Made by a program: the position numbers and the translations under genes. The notes under the pieces are model-generated. The model searched no databases, was not told where the DNA came from, and saw only the letters and a program-made list of their open reading frames with translations. A DNA stretch of 53,696 nt from positions 1-53,696 of the forward strand of contig NZ_BDCU01000032.1 of NCBI RefSeq assembly GCF_001618425.1. The letters run 5' to 3'. This document shows positions 44,229-52,314 of this stretch, in pieces. Source of the stretch: Nocardia fusca NBRC 14340. Lineage in GTDB: Bacteria > Actinomycetota > Actinomycetes > Mycobacteriales > Mycobacteriaceae. Every line of letters begins with the position of its first letter. The stretch's first letter is position 1.

Positions 44229-45764
44229 TCATCGCACGAGGCGGCGCAGCAGTTTGTTGCCGAACAGCGTGCTGATGGTCTTCTCCAGCGTGGCGGCGGT
44301 GGCCTCGCTGTAGGGGTACCAGATGTTCTCCTTCTTCAGGCCCCACCGGTCCAGCAGCACCGGCTGCGGGTGCGCAAAGCCGCGCAGCGCGTCACGGCCG
44401 TTGACCAGGCCCAGACCGCTGTCCTTGCGGCCGCCGAAGGGCGCCTCGGCGACGCCGTAGATCACCGACGCGTCGTTCTGCACCACCGACCCGGTCTTGA
44501 GCTGCTTGGCCAGCCGCACGACCTTGGCCTTGTCCTTGGTGAACACGCTGCCGCTGAGGCCGTACTGGCAGTCGTTGGCCATTTTCACGGCTTCTTCCTC
44601 GTCCCGGACGCGCATGATCGCGACGATCGGGCCGAAGGTCTCCTGCTGCATGATGTCCATATCGTGGGTGACGTCCACGACCACTGTCGGCTTGAAGAAC
44701 ACGCCCTCGGCGGTGTCGGATTCACCGCCGAGCAGGACGGTGGCGCCCTTGGCCTTGGCGTCCTCGACGTGCTTCTCGACGATCTCGAGCTGCCGGTCCC
44801 AGAACAGCGGGCCGACATCCTTGCCCACGGCGCCGTAGGTCACCTCGGCGGCGCGTTTGCGCACCTCCTCGATGAACCGGTCGGCGATGCTTTCCACCAC
44901 GTAGATCCGCTCGACCCCGACGCAGACCTGACCGGTGTTGAACATCGACAGGTACACCGCGCCGAGCGAGGCGCGGTCCAGGTCGGCGTCGGCGCAGACG
45001 ATCATCGCGTCCTTGCCGCCGAGTTCCAGAGTGACCGGGATCAGCCGGCCCGCGCAGGCGGCGGCGATCTTCTTGCCGGTGGCGACGCTGCCGGTGAACG
45101 AGATCTTGTCGACATCGCCGTTCACCAGGGCCGCGCCGGTCTCGCCGTCACCGTGCACGACCTGCAGGACATCCTCGGGAACACCGGCCTCGTGCAGCAC
45201 CTTGACCGCCCACTCCCCCGAGTGCGGGGTGACCTCGGACGGTTTGAGAACCACCGAGTTGCCCGCCAGCAGGGCCTGGGCGATCGGGTTCAGGGAGAGG
45301 ATGAACGGGCCGTTCCAGGGCGTGATCACACCGACCACGCCGAGCGGCTGATAGTTGATGACGAGTTTCTTCAGCGGCAGCATGTAGCCGTGCAGGCGGC
45401 GCTTCTCGTCGGCCAGGTCCTTGGTGGCGCGGCCGCTCCAGTAGTTCAGGAAGTCGCACGCGGGCACCATTTCCACGGCCAGCGCCTCGACCCGTGGTTT
45501 ACCGGTCTCCTGCATCACCGTTTCGACGATCTCGTCGCGACGGGCCAGTAGCACCGAGACCGCGTTGCGGATTATCGCGGCGCGTTCCGCGACCGGCCGG
45601 GCGGCCCAGCCGGGCTGCGCGGCGCGCGCCGTGGCCAGGACCGCGGCCACATCGTCGGCCGTGCTCACCTCGATCTCGCCGACGCGTTCGCGGGTAGCGG
45701 GGCTGCGCAGCTCGAGCCGCCGGCGTCCGTCGGCGGTCGGCTCCAGCTGTTCAACGATGGCCAT
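44229..45764 (-). CDS. Aldehyde dehydrogenase (NAD(P)+-dependent)
   Basis: Oxidises an aldehyde to the acid; cytoplasmic. 511 residues with all ALDH signatures: the Asn motif ITPWNGPF, Glu in TLELGGKD, catalytic Cys in NTGQVCVGVERIY, and ETFGPIVAIMR. The extended C-terminal tail (LKKENIWYPYSEATAA) is common in steroid/alkanal-associated actinobacterial ALDHs. AGGAGA lies upstream of ATG 45764. It is divergent from the DUF35/thiolase operon and shares its promoter region, including the candidate KstR site 25 bp from its start codon, so co-control is likely. Confidence 0.94.
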   Translation of the reverse strand: MAIVEQLEPTADGRRRLELRSPATRERVGEIEVSTADDVAAVLATARAAQPGWAARPVAERAAIIRNAVSVLLARRDEIVETVMQETGKPRVEALAVEMVPACDFLNYWSGRATKDLADEKRRLHGYMLPLKKLVINYQPLGVVGVITPWNGPFILSLNPIAQALLAGNSVVLKPSEVTPHSGEWAVKVLHEAGVPEDVLQVVHGDGETGAALVNGDVDKISFTGSVATGKKIAAACAGRLIPVTLELGGKDAMIVCADADLDRASLGAVYLSMFNTGQVCVGVERIYVVESIADRFIEEVRKRAAEVTYGAVGKDVGPLFWDRQLEIVEKHVEDAKAKGATVLLGGESDTAEGVFFKPTVVVDVTHDMDIMQQETFGPIVAIMRVRDEEEAVKMANDCQYGLSGSVFTKDKAKVVRLAKQLKTGSVVQNDASVIYGVAEAPFGGRKDSGLGLVNGRDALRGFAHPQPVLLDRWGLKKENIWYPYSEATAATLEKTISTLFGNKLLRRLVR

Positions 45765-45789
45765 GGTGATCTCTCCTCACCGGAGGAAT

Positions 45790-45803
45790 TGGAACAGGTT
45801 CTA
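45790..45803. promoter_or_regulatory. Candidate KstR operator
   Basis: TGGAACAGGTTCTA fits the pattern tnnAACnnGTTnnA reported for the TetR-type cholesterol regulator KstR at all eight fixed positions. It lies in the 220-bp divergent promoter region, 25 bp upstream of the ALDH start and 181 bp upstream of the first DUF35 start. The genes it would control are of the lipid/steroid type, which raises the likelihood. Confidence 0.65.
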
Positions 45804-45895
45804 CTTGAATTCGCAGCTTACGTCATGCGCGCGGGCGACGCACCGGGGATGGCCCGAACAAGTCCGGACTACCCACGATGCCGCTATCAACCGAT

Positions 45896-45911
45896 TCAAT
45901 CAATTGATTGA
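45896..45911. promoter_or_regulatory. Perfect 16-bp palindrome, candidate TetR operator
   Basis: TCAATCAATTGATTGA is fully self-complementary and stands out in a GC-rich region. It lies 73 bp upstream of the first DUF35 start codon. A TTGACA box overlaps its right end (45908-45913), placing it over a plausible -35. The TetR gene at the end of the operon is the obvious candidate regulator. Inference from symmetry and position. Confidence 0.5.
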
Positions 45912-45984
45912 CACGGGGCGCCGCGCAGGCCACCATCGAAACGCGGTCCAGTGCCGGACCGCGCCCCCGATCGGCAGGAGACCG

Positions 45985-46443
45985 ATGACAGCCGAGTCCC
46001 CGGACGCGAGTCTCACCGCGCCCTACAGCATCGAATTCCCGTACAACCGGACGGTCGGCGAGAAGATCGGCACGTTCCTCGGCGGTCTGCGCGACGGCGA
46101 GCTGTACGGGGTGCGCACCGCCTCCGGCGCGGTGCTCTGCCCGGCCCTCGAATTCGACCCGGCCACCGCGGCCCCCACCGGCGAGCTGGTCCGCCTGACC
46201 CCCTCCGGCACCGTCACCCACTGGACCTGGGTGCCCACCCGGCCCGGCGACGAGATCGAGGCCGACCATTTCGCCTGGGCCCTGATCACCATCGACGGCA
46301 CCGAGGGCGGCCTCTTCCACGCCGTCGATACCGGCGGCGACCCGTCCCGCCTCGCCGCGGGCCTGCGCGTGGCACCCCGCTGGCGCGCCGACCGGGTGGG
46401 CAGTATCCGCGATATCGTCTGCTTCGAACCGGTGGAGTCGTGA
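45985..46443 (+). CDS. DUF35 OB-fold protein, first of a pair
   Basis: 152 residues from ATG 45985 with CAGGAG upstream. It has the OB-fold half of the DUF35 family (GVRTASGAVLCPALEFDPAT, GELVRLTPSGTVTHWTWVPT, FAWALITIDGTEGGLFHAVD) but no Cys4 zinc ribbon. Such proteins bind acyl-CoA-type thioesters and partner thiolase-like enzymes; ChsH2 in the cholesterol side-chain pathway is the studied example. Coupled to the next gene by TGATG. The order two DUF35 proteins then two thiolases recalls Mycobacterium tuberculosis Rv3521-ltp4-ltp3, where I recall the DUF35 part being one protein of about 300 residues. Confidence 0.85.
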   Translation: MTAESPDASLTAPYSIEFPYNRTVGEKIGTFLGGLRDGELYGVRTASGAVLCPALEFDPATAAPTGELVRLTPSGTVTHWTWVPTRPGDEIEADHFAWALITIDGTEGGLFHAVDTGGDPSRLAAGLRVAPRWRADRVGSIRDIVCFEPVES

Positions 46444-46916
46444 TGAGCACCCTGCCCACACCCGTGGAATCGTTCACCAGCCCGCACAAGGTGGACTACA
46501 CCTTCGTCGCCGGAACGGGCCGTTCGACCTTTCTGCGCGGGTTGCAGGAACGCCGGCTGCTGGCCCGCCGCTGCCCGTCCTGCGAGCGCGTGTACCTGCC
46601 TTTCCCCGAATTCTGCTCCCGCTGCCTGGTCGAGCTCGACGCACCGTTCGAACTGGACGGCACCGGCGTGGTGAAAACGTTCTGCGTGGTGAATTTCCCG
46701 TTCCCGGGCCAGGTGATCGACCCGCCGTACCTGGTGGCCTATATCCAGGTCGACGGCGCGGACACCACGCTCATGCATCTGATCCGGGACGTCGAGCTCG
46801 CCGATGTGCACATCGGGATGCGCGTGGAACCGGTGTGGTGCGCCGAGGAGGACCTGGACACATCCATGAACAGCATCCGCTACTACCGGCCGGTCGCAGG
46901 AGGTTCCGATGCGTGA
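46443..46916 (+). CDS. DUF35 protein with zinc ribbon and OB fold
   Basis: 157 residues. An N-terminal helix (STFLRGLQERRLLARRC) leads into the zinc ribbon CPSCERVYLPFPEFCSRC, four Cys in CxxC...CxxC spacing, then an OB fold (GTGVVKTFCVVNFPFPGQ, PYLVAYIQVDGADTTLMHLI, IGMRVEPVW). This is the complete DUF35 layout. Together with the upstream ribbon-less protein it probably forms a hetero-complex or a split version of one two-domain protein. It overlaps the following thiolase gene by 8 bp. Confidence 0.9.
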   Translation: MSTLPTPVESFTSPHKVDYTFVAGTGRSTFLRGLQERRLLARRCPSCERVYLPFPEFCSRCLVELDAPFELDGTGVVKTFCVVNFPFPGQVIDPPYLVAYIQVDGADTTLMHLIRDVELADVHIGMRVEPVWCAEEDLDTSMNSIRYYRPVAGGSDA

Positions 46917-47979
46917 TATCGCGGTGGTCGCATTCGCGCAGTCGCCGGGGACATCCGCCGACCGGCACGACGATATGGCCGAGATCCTGCTGCCGGTGAT
47001 GCGCGAGGCGCTCGGCTCGGCCGGAATCGATCGCACGGAGGTCGATTTCTGGGCGTCGGGCAGCCACGATTTCCACGAGGGCCGGACCTTCGCCTACATC
47101 GAATCGCTCGACGCGGTGGGCGCGTGGCCACCGATCTCGGAATCCCATGTCGAGATGGATGCCGCCTGGGCCGCCTACGAGGCGTGGTCGTGGCTGCAAC
47201 TCGGTGAGGGCGAGATCGCGGTGGTCTACGGTGTCGGGCGCGGGTCGCTGGCCCACGATCTCGACCAGGTGACCGCCACCCAGCTCGACCCGTACTTCCT
47301 GGCCCCGCTGCGGCCGCATCAGGACGCGCTGGCCGCGCTACAGGCGCAGGCGCTGATCGCCGCCGGGAAGCTGGACGAGAAACAGCTGGCCGAGGTCGTG
47401 GTCCGGGCGCGGGCGGGCGCGGTGGGCAATCCGGCCGCGCAGGTGTCCGGGGCGGTCACGGTGGACGAGCTGCTGGCCGCGCCGTATCTGGCGTCACCGC
47501 TGCGCGCCCACGATCGGGGCCCGATCGGCGATGCCGCGGCGGTCCTGGTACTCGCGGCCGGTGCTACCGCGCGGCGGCTGGCGCAACGCCCGGCCTGGGT
47601 GCGCGGCGCCGATCATCGGATGGACAGCCACTATCCGGGGACCCGCGATCTGACCCGCGTCGACACGGTGACGGTGGCCGCGGCGAAGGCCGCCGCGCAG
47701 GCCGGTTTCGCGGCCCGCGAGGTCCAGATCGCCGAACTGCACACCGAGTACAGCTACCAGGAACCGCTACTGGCGCGGGCACTCGAATTGTCCGGGGCAA
47801 CGATCAATCCGGGGGGCGGACCGCTGGTCGCCCGGCCCACCACCGCCACCGGGCTCATCCGGATCGGCGCCGCGGCACAGCACATTCTGACCGGTCGCGC
47901 GGACCGCACGCTGGCGCACGCCACCAACGGGCCCGCGCTCCAGCAGAACATGATCTGCCTATTGGAGGGAGACCGGTGA
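46909..47979 (+). CDS. Thiolase-like protein lacking thiolase catalytic residues (Ltp4-like)
   Basis: 356 residues with the thiolase fold (MRDIAVVAFAQSPGTSADRH, DAAAVLVLAAGATARRLAQR, ELHTEYSYQEPLLARALELS). The nucleophile-loop Cys is absent: the region reads SESHVEMDAAWAAY. The C-terminal GHPxGATG is ARPTTATG. Non-thiolase members of this family (Ltp2 with ChsH2) are retro-aldolases that use Tyr residues; ELHTEYSYQE offers two. A lyase or structural role with the DUF35 proteins is inferred. Length and order match M. tuberculosis ltp4 (recalled as about 354 residues). Its stop overlaps the next GTG. Confidence 0.85.
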   Translation: MRDIAVVAFAQSPGTSADRHDDMAEILLPVMREALGSAGIDRTEVDFWASGSHDFHEGRTFAYIESLDAVGAWPPISESHVEMDAAWAAYEAWSWLQLGEGEIAVVYGVGRGSLAHDLDQVTATQLDPYFLAPLRPHQDALAALQAQALIAAGKLDEKQLAEVVVRARAGAVGNPAAQVSGAVTVDELLAAPYLASPLRAHDRGPIGDAAAVLVLAAGATARRLAQRPAWVRGADHRMDSHYPGTRDLTRVDTVTVAAAKAAAQAGFAAREVQIAELHTEYSYQEPLLARALELSGATINPGGGPLVARPTTATGLIRIGAAAQHILTGRADRTLAHATNGPALQQNMICLLEGDR

Positions 47980-49130
47980 AACTCGCGGTCGTCGGAATCG
48001 GACAGAGCAAACAGGCCAAGAAGCGCAAGGTCACCATCGGCGCGATGGTGCGCGAAGCCGTCGACGAGGCGATGGCCGACGCCGAACTGGAATTCGGGGA
48101 TATCGACGCCGTCGTGCTGTCGAAGACGCCGGACCTGTTCGACGGGGTGATGAATCCGGAGCTCTACCTCGCCGATGCGATGGGAGCCCGCGGGCTACCC
48201 GTGACCCGGGTGTTCACCGGCGGCAGCGTCGGCGGGCATGCTGCCATCTACGGCGCCCATCTGGTGCAGGCGGGTCTGGCACGGCGGGTGCTCGTGGTCG
48301 CGTATTCCAAAGAATCCGAGGGCGATTTCACCTGGGCGCTGTCACGCGGGCTGCCCTTCAGCGCGCAACTCGGCGCGGGCGCCGGCGCGCATTTCGCGCC
48401 GGTGATCCGGGAGTACATCCGCCGGTCGGAGGCACCGGAGCACATCGGCTGGCAGATCGCGGTCAACCACCGCCTCAACGCCACCCGGAACCCGTACGCG
48501 CATATCCAGCTACCGGATATCACCGTGGAGCAGGTGCGCGAATCCCGGATGCTCTGGGATCCGATCCGTTTCCTGGAGTCGTGCCCTTCCTCTGACGGTT
48601 CCTGCGCGGTAGTGATCACCGGGGAAGCCGACGCCCACCGCACCGGCCGTCCCCCCGCCTGGATCCACGGAATGTCGTGGCGCACCGAGACCGGCCATTT
48701 CGCCGGCCGCGACGAGGTGAATCCCGAGGCCGGACGGCAGTGCGCCGCCGAGGCGTACCGGCAGGCGGGGATCACCGATCCGGCTCGCGAGGTCGATACC
48801 GCCGAGCTCTACATCCCCTACAGCTGGTTCGAGCCGATCTGGCTGGAGAATGTGGGCCTGGCCGAGGTCGGTCAGGGGTGGAAGGTGGTGGATTCCGGCC
48901 GGACCGCGTTCGGCGGGGAACTGCCGATCAACCCGTCCGGTGGGGTGCTGTCCGGAAACCCCACGGGCGCCACGGGGCTGCTGCGGTTCGCCGAGGCGGC
49001 CATGCAGGTACGGGGTACCGCGGGTGAGCACCAGGTACCGGACGCGCGGCGTGCCATCGGCCACGCCATGGGCGGGGCGGCGCAGTTCCACGCGCTCTGG
49101 GTGGTCGGCGCCGAACCACCGAATAGTTGA
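47976..49130 (+). CDS. Thiolase-like lipid-transfer protein lacking Cys and His (Ltp3-like)
   Basis: 384 residues from GTG 47976 (GTGA overlap). It starts KLAVVGIGQSKQAKKRKVTI, and has thiolase-fold blocks RVFTGGSVGGHAAIYGAHLV, GDFTWALSRGLPFSAQLGAG and ELYIPYSWFEPIWLENVGLA. At the Cys position stands Ser or Gly (TGGSVGG), and the His motif reads GNPTGATG instead of GHPxGATG. So acyl transfer by the thiolase mechanism is unlikely. Tyr in ELYIPYSW is in the place used by Ltp2-type aldolases. Expected to complex with the neighbouring thiolase-like and DUF35 proteins. Confidence 0.85.
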   Translation: MKLAVVGIGQSKQAKKRKVTIGAMVREAVDEAMADAELEFGDIDAVVLSKTPDLFDGVMNPELYLADAMGARGLPVTRVFTGGSVGGHAAIYGAHLVQAGLARRVLVVAYSKESEGDFTWALSRGLPFSAQLGAGAGAHFAPVIREYIRRSEAPEHIGWQIAVNHRLNATRNPYAHIQLPDITVEQVRESRMLWDPIRFLESCPSSDGSCAVVITGEADAHRTGRPPAWIHGMSWRTETGHFAGRDEVNPEAGRQCAAEAYRQAGITDPAREVDTAELYIPYSWFEPIWLENVGLAEVGQGWKVVDSGRTAFGGELPINPSGGVLSGNPTGATGLLRFAEAAMQVRGTAGEHQVPDARRAIGHAMGGAAQFHALWVVGAEPPNS

Positions 49131-49193
49131 TGCGATACCTCCGCCTCCGCTGCGGCCTCCGCGGACCGCATGAACCTGCAAAGAGGAGTAAAC

Positions 49194-50393
49194 ATGACCG
49201 AACGGGTGTACGTCGCCGGGGTCGGGATGACGAAATTCGAGAAGATCCAGACCCGGGCCTGGACCTATCCGGAGATGGTCGCCGAAGCGGTCGGCCAGGC
49301 GCTCACCGACGCCGGGGTGCGCTATGACCAGGTGCAGCGCGCGGCTGTGGGCTACGTCTTCCAGCCGTCGACCGCGGGCCAGCGGGCGCTCTACGAAATC
49401 GGGCTCACCGGTATACCGATGGTGAACGTCAACAACAACTGCGCCACCGGATCGACCGCGCTGGTCCTCGCCCGCGAATGGGTGCAGGCCGGTCTGGCCG
49501 ATATCGTGCTCGCGGTCGGGTTCGAGCAGATGACCAAACAGGCCATGGCCGGAGACGGCAGTACGCCGAAGGTCACCACCATCGACCTGCACATCGATGC
49601 CCTGAAGGCCGCCGCCGGCTTCGGTCAGGCCCCGCTGACCGCCCAGTTCTTCGCCGCGGCGGGCGCGGAACACATGAAGCGATACGGGACCACGCGCGAA
49701 CAGCTCGCACAGGTCGCGGTGAAGAACCACGAACATTCCACCCGCAACCCGAAGGCCCAGTTCCAGGACGCCTACACCCTCGAACAGGTCCTCGGCGACA
49801 AAATGGTCTCCGATCCGCTGACCCGGTCGCAGTGCTCCCCCATGTCCGACGGCGCCGGGGCCGCGGTACTGGTCAGCGAACGCTACGCCCGCGAGCACGG
49901 CCTCGACCGCGCGGTGCCGATTCTGGCCCAGGAACTGGTCACCGACAGCGGCGCCTCGTTCGAATCCGGTTCCATGATCGACGTGGTGGGCGCCCCCATG
50001 GCCCGTATCGCCGGTCAGCGGGTACTGGAAACGGCCGGGGTGGGCATCGGCGATATCGATGTGCTCGAACTGCACGACTGCTTCTCGATCAACGAACTGC
50101 TCACCTACGAGGCACTCGGTATGTGCGGTGCGGGCGAATCCGGCGCGCTGGTCGAATCGGGTGACACCACCTACGGCGGCCGCTGGGTGGTGAACCCGTC
50201 AGGGGGTCTCATCTCCAAAGGCCATCCGCTCGGCGCCACCGGCCTGGCGCAGTGCGCGGAACTGGTCACCCAGGTACGCGGGGCGGCGGGTGAGCGCCAA
50301 GTGCCGGGCGCTCGACTGGCGTTGGCGCACAACCTCGGGCTCGGCGGGGCCTGCGTGGTGACCCTGTACGGCGCCCCCGGCGCGGTCTCCTAG
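49194..50393 (+). CDS. SCP-x-type thiolase (lipid-transfer protein thiolase)
   Basis: 399 residues from ATG 49194 with AGGAG upstream. Unlike its two neighbours it has the complete catalytic set: Cys83 in NNNCATGSTAL, the HDCF block ELHDCFSINELLTYEALG and GGLISKGHPLGATG. SCP-x thiolases cleave branched or steroid side-chain 3-ketoacyl-CoA to release acetyl- or propionyl-CoA. It has no SCP2 domain, as usual in actinobacteria. The 63-bp gap before it is the longest inside the operon and could carry an internal promoter. Confidence 0.93.
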   Translation: MTERVYVAGVGMTKFEKIQTRAWTYPEMVAEAVGQALTDAGVRYDQVQRAAVGYVFQPSTAGQRALYEIGLTGIPMVNVNNNCATGSTALVLAREWVQAGLADIVLAVGFEQMTKQAMAGDGSTPKVTTIDLHIDALKAAAGFGQAPLTAQFFAAAGAEHMKRYGTTREQLAQVAVKNHEHSTRNPKAQFQDAYTLEQVLGDKMVSDPLTRSQCSPMSDGAGAAVLVSERYAREHGLDRAVPILAQELVTDSGASFESGSMIDVVGAPMARIAGQRVLETAGVGIGDIDVLELHDCFSINELLTYEALGMCGAGESGALVESGDTTYGGRWVVNPSGGLISKGHPLGATGLAQCAELVTQVRGAAGERQVPGARLALAHNLGLGGACVVTLYGAPGAVS

Positions 50394-50403
50394 AGTTTCG
50401 ATC

Positions 50404-51105
50404 ATGGCGCGAGGTCGGGTACAGGCGAGGGGCGACGATCCGCCGCCGCACCCGGCCGCGCCCGTGGCGGAACCCGGATCGGGAACGGACGCTGTTCTCC
50501 CGACCGACCAGCGTCTGATCCTGGCCGCGGAACGACTGTTCGCCGAACGCGGGATCGACGCGGTATCCCTGCGTTCGGTGATGGCGGAGGCCGGCGCGAA
50601 TGTCGCGTCGGTCCACTACCACTTCGGCTCCAAGGACGCGCTCGTCGAATCGCTGATCAGCAGGCGCAGCGAACAACTGCACAACCGCCGCGCCGAACTG
50701 CTCGACGCTGTCGAGGCCTCCGGTACGCCCGACGCCCGCGCGCTCGCCGACGCATTCGTCCGCCCGGTCGGCGAACTCGCCGCCGCGGGCGGCACCCCCT
50801 GGATCCGCCTGGTGGCGGGCATCATGAGCGGTAACCATCGCGCCCTGGCCCGGCTGACCGAGGGTTTCGCCCCACAGGCGCTGCGCTTCAATGCCCTGCT
50901 GGAGGAGATCTCCCCGGACACTGCGGCCCGCACGATCCGCTTCCGCCTCACCCAGGCCATGAACCTGACGTTCCAGACCCTCGGCGACCCGGCCGGCCTG
51001 CGGAGCATGCTCGCGCTGAGCGGCACCCGGCTCTCGCCCGATGAGCTGCTCACCGAATTGATCGATACGGTCACCGCGATCCTCACCGGCCCACCGGACC
51101 GGTGA
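50404..51105 (+). CDS. TetR-family regulator
   Basis: 233 residues starting 10 bp after the thiolase stop. A disordered Pro-rich N-terminus of about 30 residues precedes the TetR HTH: LILAAERLFAERGIDAVSLR, AEAGANVASVHYHFGSKDAL. The C-terminal ligand domain ends with a helix SPDELLTELIDTVTAILTG. It resembles actinobacterial TetR proteins with C-terminal TetR_C_17-like domains (weak). Probably controls this operon; the 16-bp palindrome at 45896 is the best candidate site. The 94 bp after it contain no feature. Confidence 0.92.
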   Translation: MARGRVQARGDDPPPHPAAPVAEPGSGTDAVLPTDQRLILAAERLFAERGIDAVSLRSVMAEAGANVASVHYHFGSKDALVESLISRRSEQLHNRRAELLDAVEASGTPDARALADAFVRPVGELAAAGGTPWIRLVAGIMSGNHRALARLTEGFAPQALRFNALLEEISPDTAARTIRFRLTQAMNLTFQTLGDPAGLRSMLALSGTRLSPDELLTELIDTVTAILTGPPDR

Positions 51106-51199
51106 ACGGTCGCACGGGCCACACGATCCGATCGACGGACACGCACCGGTCCTCGTCATCGCACGCACGACATTCCGGCCGGGCTGCTGCCTCGGGGTA

Positions 51200-52225
51200 C
51201 TAATCAGTCGATTCCATCAGTAGATGTTCCAATCCGGCAGTCTGGTCGGAGTATCCGCGGACACCGATAACCGCGACGAACTCGCGATCACCGGCACGGC
51301 GCTGCAACAGACTCCAATTGTTGGCCAGGTACCAACTCGCTCCGGGAGTACCGCGCGGGCCCAATCCCGCGCAATAAATACAGTATCGGCCGGGGTACAG
51401 ATCCGGGCTCGGTCGCACCCGCACGATGATGCCGATATTGCGGTCTCTGCTCGACTCATAGCTGCTTCCATCGCTCAGATCGAGGCGCTCCGGATAGAGG
51501 CCGGTGCCGGCATGAGAGTCCCGGATGCTGAACAGTGGGTATTCGACGCTGTCGAGATACCTACGTGTGCAGTCGTTGCCGGTGAGACCGAAGCTGATGT
51601 ACGGGCGGTCGAAGTGCGCGACCATCTCACGGTCGCTCTGGACGTAGGTGGGAATACCGGTGTAGCGCTGGAGTAGCGAGAACACATACAGCAGCCCGCG
51701 AATATCGTTCTCCGGCAACATGGTCGGAAAGTCGATCCGACGATGCGGCGTGAGAACACCGGCCGTACTCCCGAATCTGCGCTGCCGGGGAATTCCGGCT
51801 TCCCGGAGTGCTTCCACGGATGGCCCGGTCAGCTCGAGAGTCGGGTACACCAGAGTTGTCCCGCGGGTGGCCGCCTCAGCGCCGAGGAATGCCTGAAGTT
51901 GGATGTCGGCACCTGACGGCAATCGAGTGGCGGCAGAGGCCGAGTCGGCCATCTGAAACAATCCTTCCACCGTCCACCCCGGAAACATTTTCTCGAGCAC
52001 CCGGCGGTGGTAGTAGCGGGGAAGCCCGACCATGCGGCCGGAGAGCCATTGGTAGTACTGTGCCTTCGCCGGCCCGTGACCGCGGGGTATGGGTGGGTCG
52101 AGCTGAGCCGCGCACATGTCGTACGCGGCGAGGAAATCCGGATGACTGTTGAGGTGCCGCTCCGCCAGCAGCATCTTGAGTACGGTTGCCAACGAAAACC
52201 CCTTACCCCTGCGGCTTGCGCCCAT
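51200..52225 (-). CDS. Putative regulator/sensor with HTH-like head (actinobacterial conserved family)
   Basis: 341 residues. The N-terminal about 95 residues (SLATVLKMLLAERHLNSHPD, GPAKAQYYQWLSGRMVGLPR, VLEKMFPGWTVEGLF) match the HTH-like head seen in Nocardia and Streptomyces proteins of mostly unknown role. The rest (TLVYPTLELTGPSVEA, NDIRGLLYVFSLLQRYTGIP, RPYISFGLTGNDCTRRYLDS) resembles C-terminal sensor domains attached to such heads, with the conserved SFGLxxNxCT block. A nucleotide- or ligand-sensing role is plausible but unproven. ATG 52225 is used; ATG encoding MLLAERH is a later option. It sits 37 bp after the terminator hairpin, so it has its own promoter or reads through. Confidence 0.7.
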   Translation of the reverse strand: MGASRRGKGFSLATVLKMLLAERHLNSHPDFLAAYDMCAAQLDPPIPRGHGPAKAQYYQWLSGRMVGLPRYYHRRVLEKMFPGWTVEGLFQMADSASAATRLPSGADIQLQAFLGAEAATRGTTLVYPTLELTGPSVEALREAGIPRQRRFGSTAGVLTPHRRIDFPTMLPENDIRGLLYVFSLLQRYTGIPTYVQSDREMVAHFDRPYISFGLTGNDCTRRYLDSVEYPLFSIRDSHAGTGLYPERLDLSDGSSYESSRDRNIGIIVRVRPSPDLYPGRYCIYCAGLGPRGTPGASWYLANNWSLLQRRAGDREFVAVIGVRGYSDQTAGLEHLLMESTD

Positions 52226-52261
52226 CGTGGCTTTGTCGCTGTTCGCTCAACCCACACCACA

Positions 52262-52308
52262 ATGCGGCTGGGCCGCCGGTAATTACCCCTGCGACGGCCC
52301 AGCCGCAT
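52262..52308 (-). terminator. Rho-independent-like terminator hairpin
   Basis: ATGCGGCTGGGCCG (52262-52275) and CGGCCCAGCCGCAT (52295-52308) are perfect inverted repeats: a 14-bp stem with a 19-nt loop, starting 6 bp after the stop of the TIG-repeat gene on the minus strand. No T run follows, as is usual for high-GC actinobacteria. Confidence 0.7.
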
Positions 52309-52314
52309 CAGTCG

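Noticed and set aside
44370..45551. Plus-strand 393-codon frame opposite the aldehyde dehydrogenase
   Set aside because: His/Asp/Val-rich antisense shadow; the minus strand has the full ALDH catalytic set.
48510..50075. Minus-strand 521-codon frame opposite the thiolases
   Set aside because: Antisense shadow; the plus strand carries overlapping, motif-bearing genes with ribosome-binding sites.
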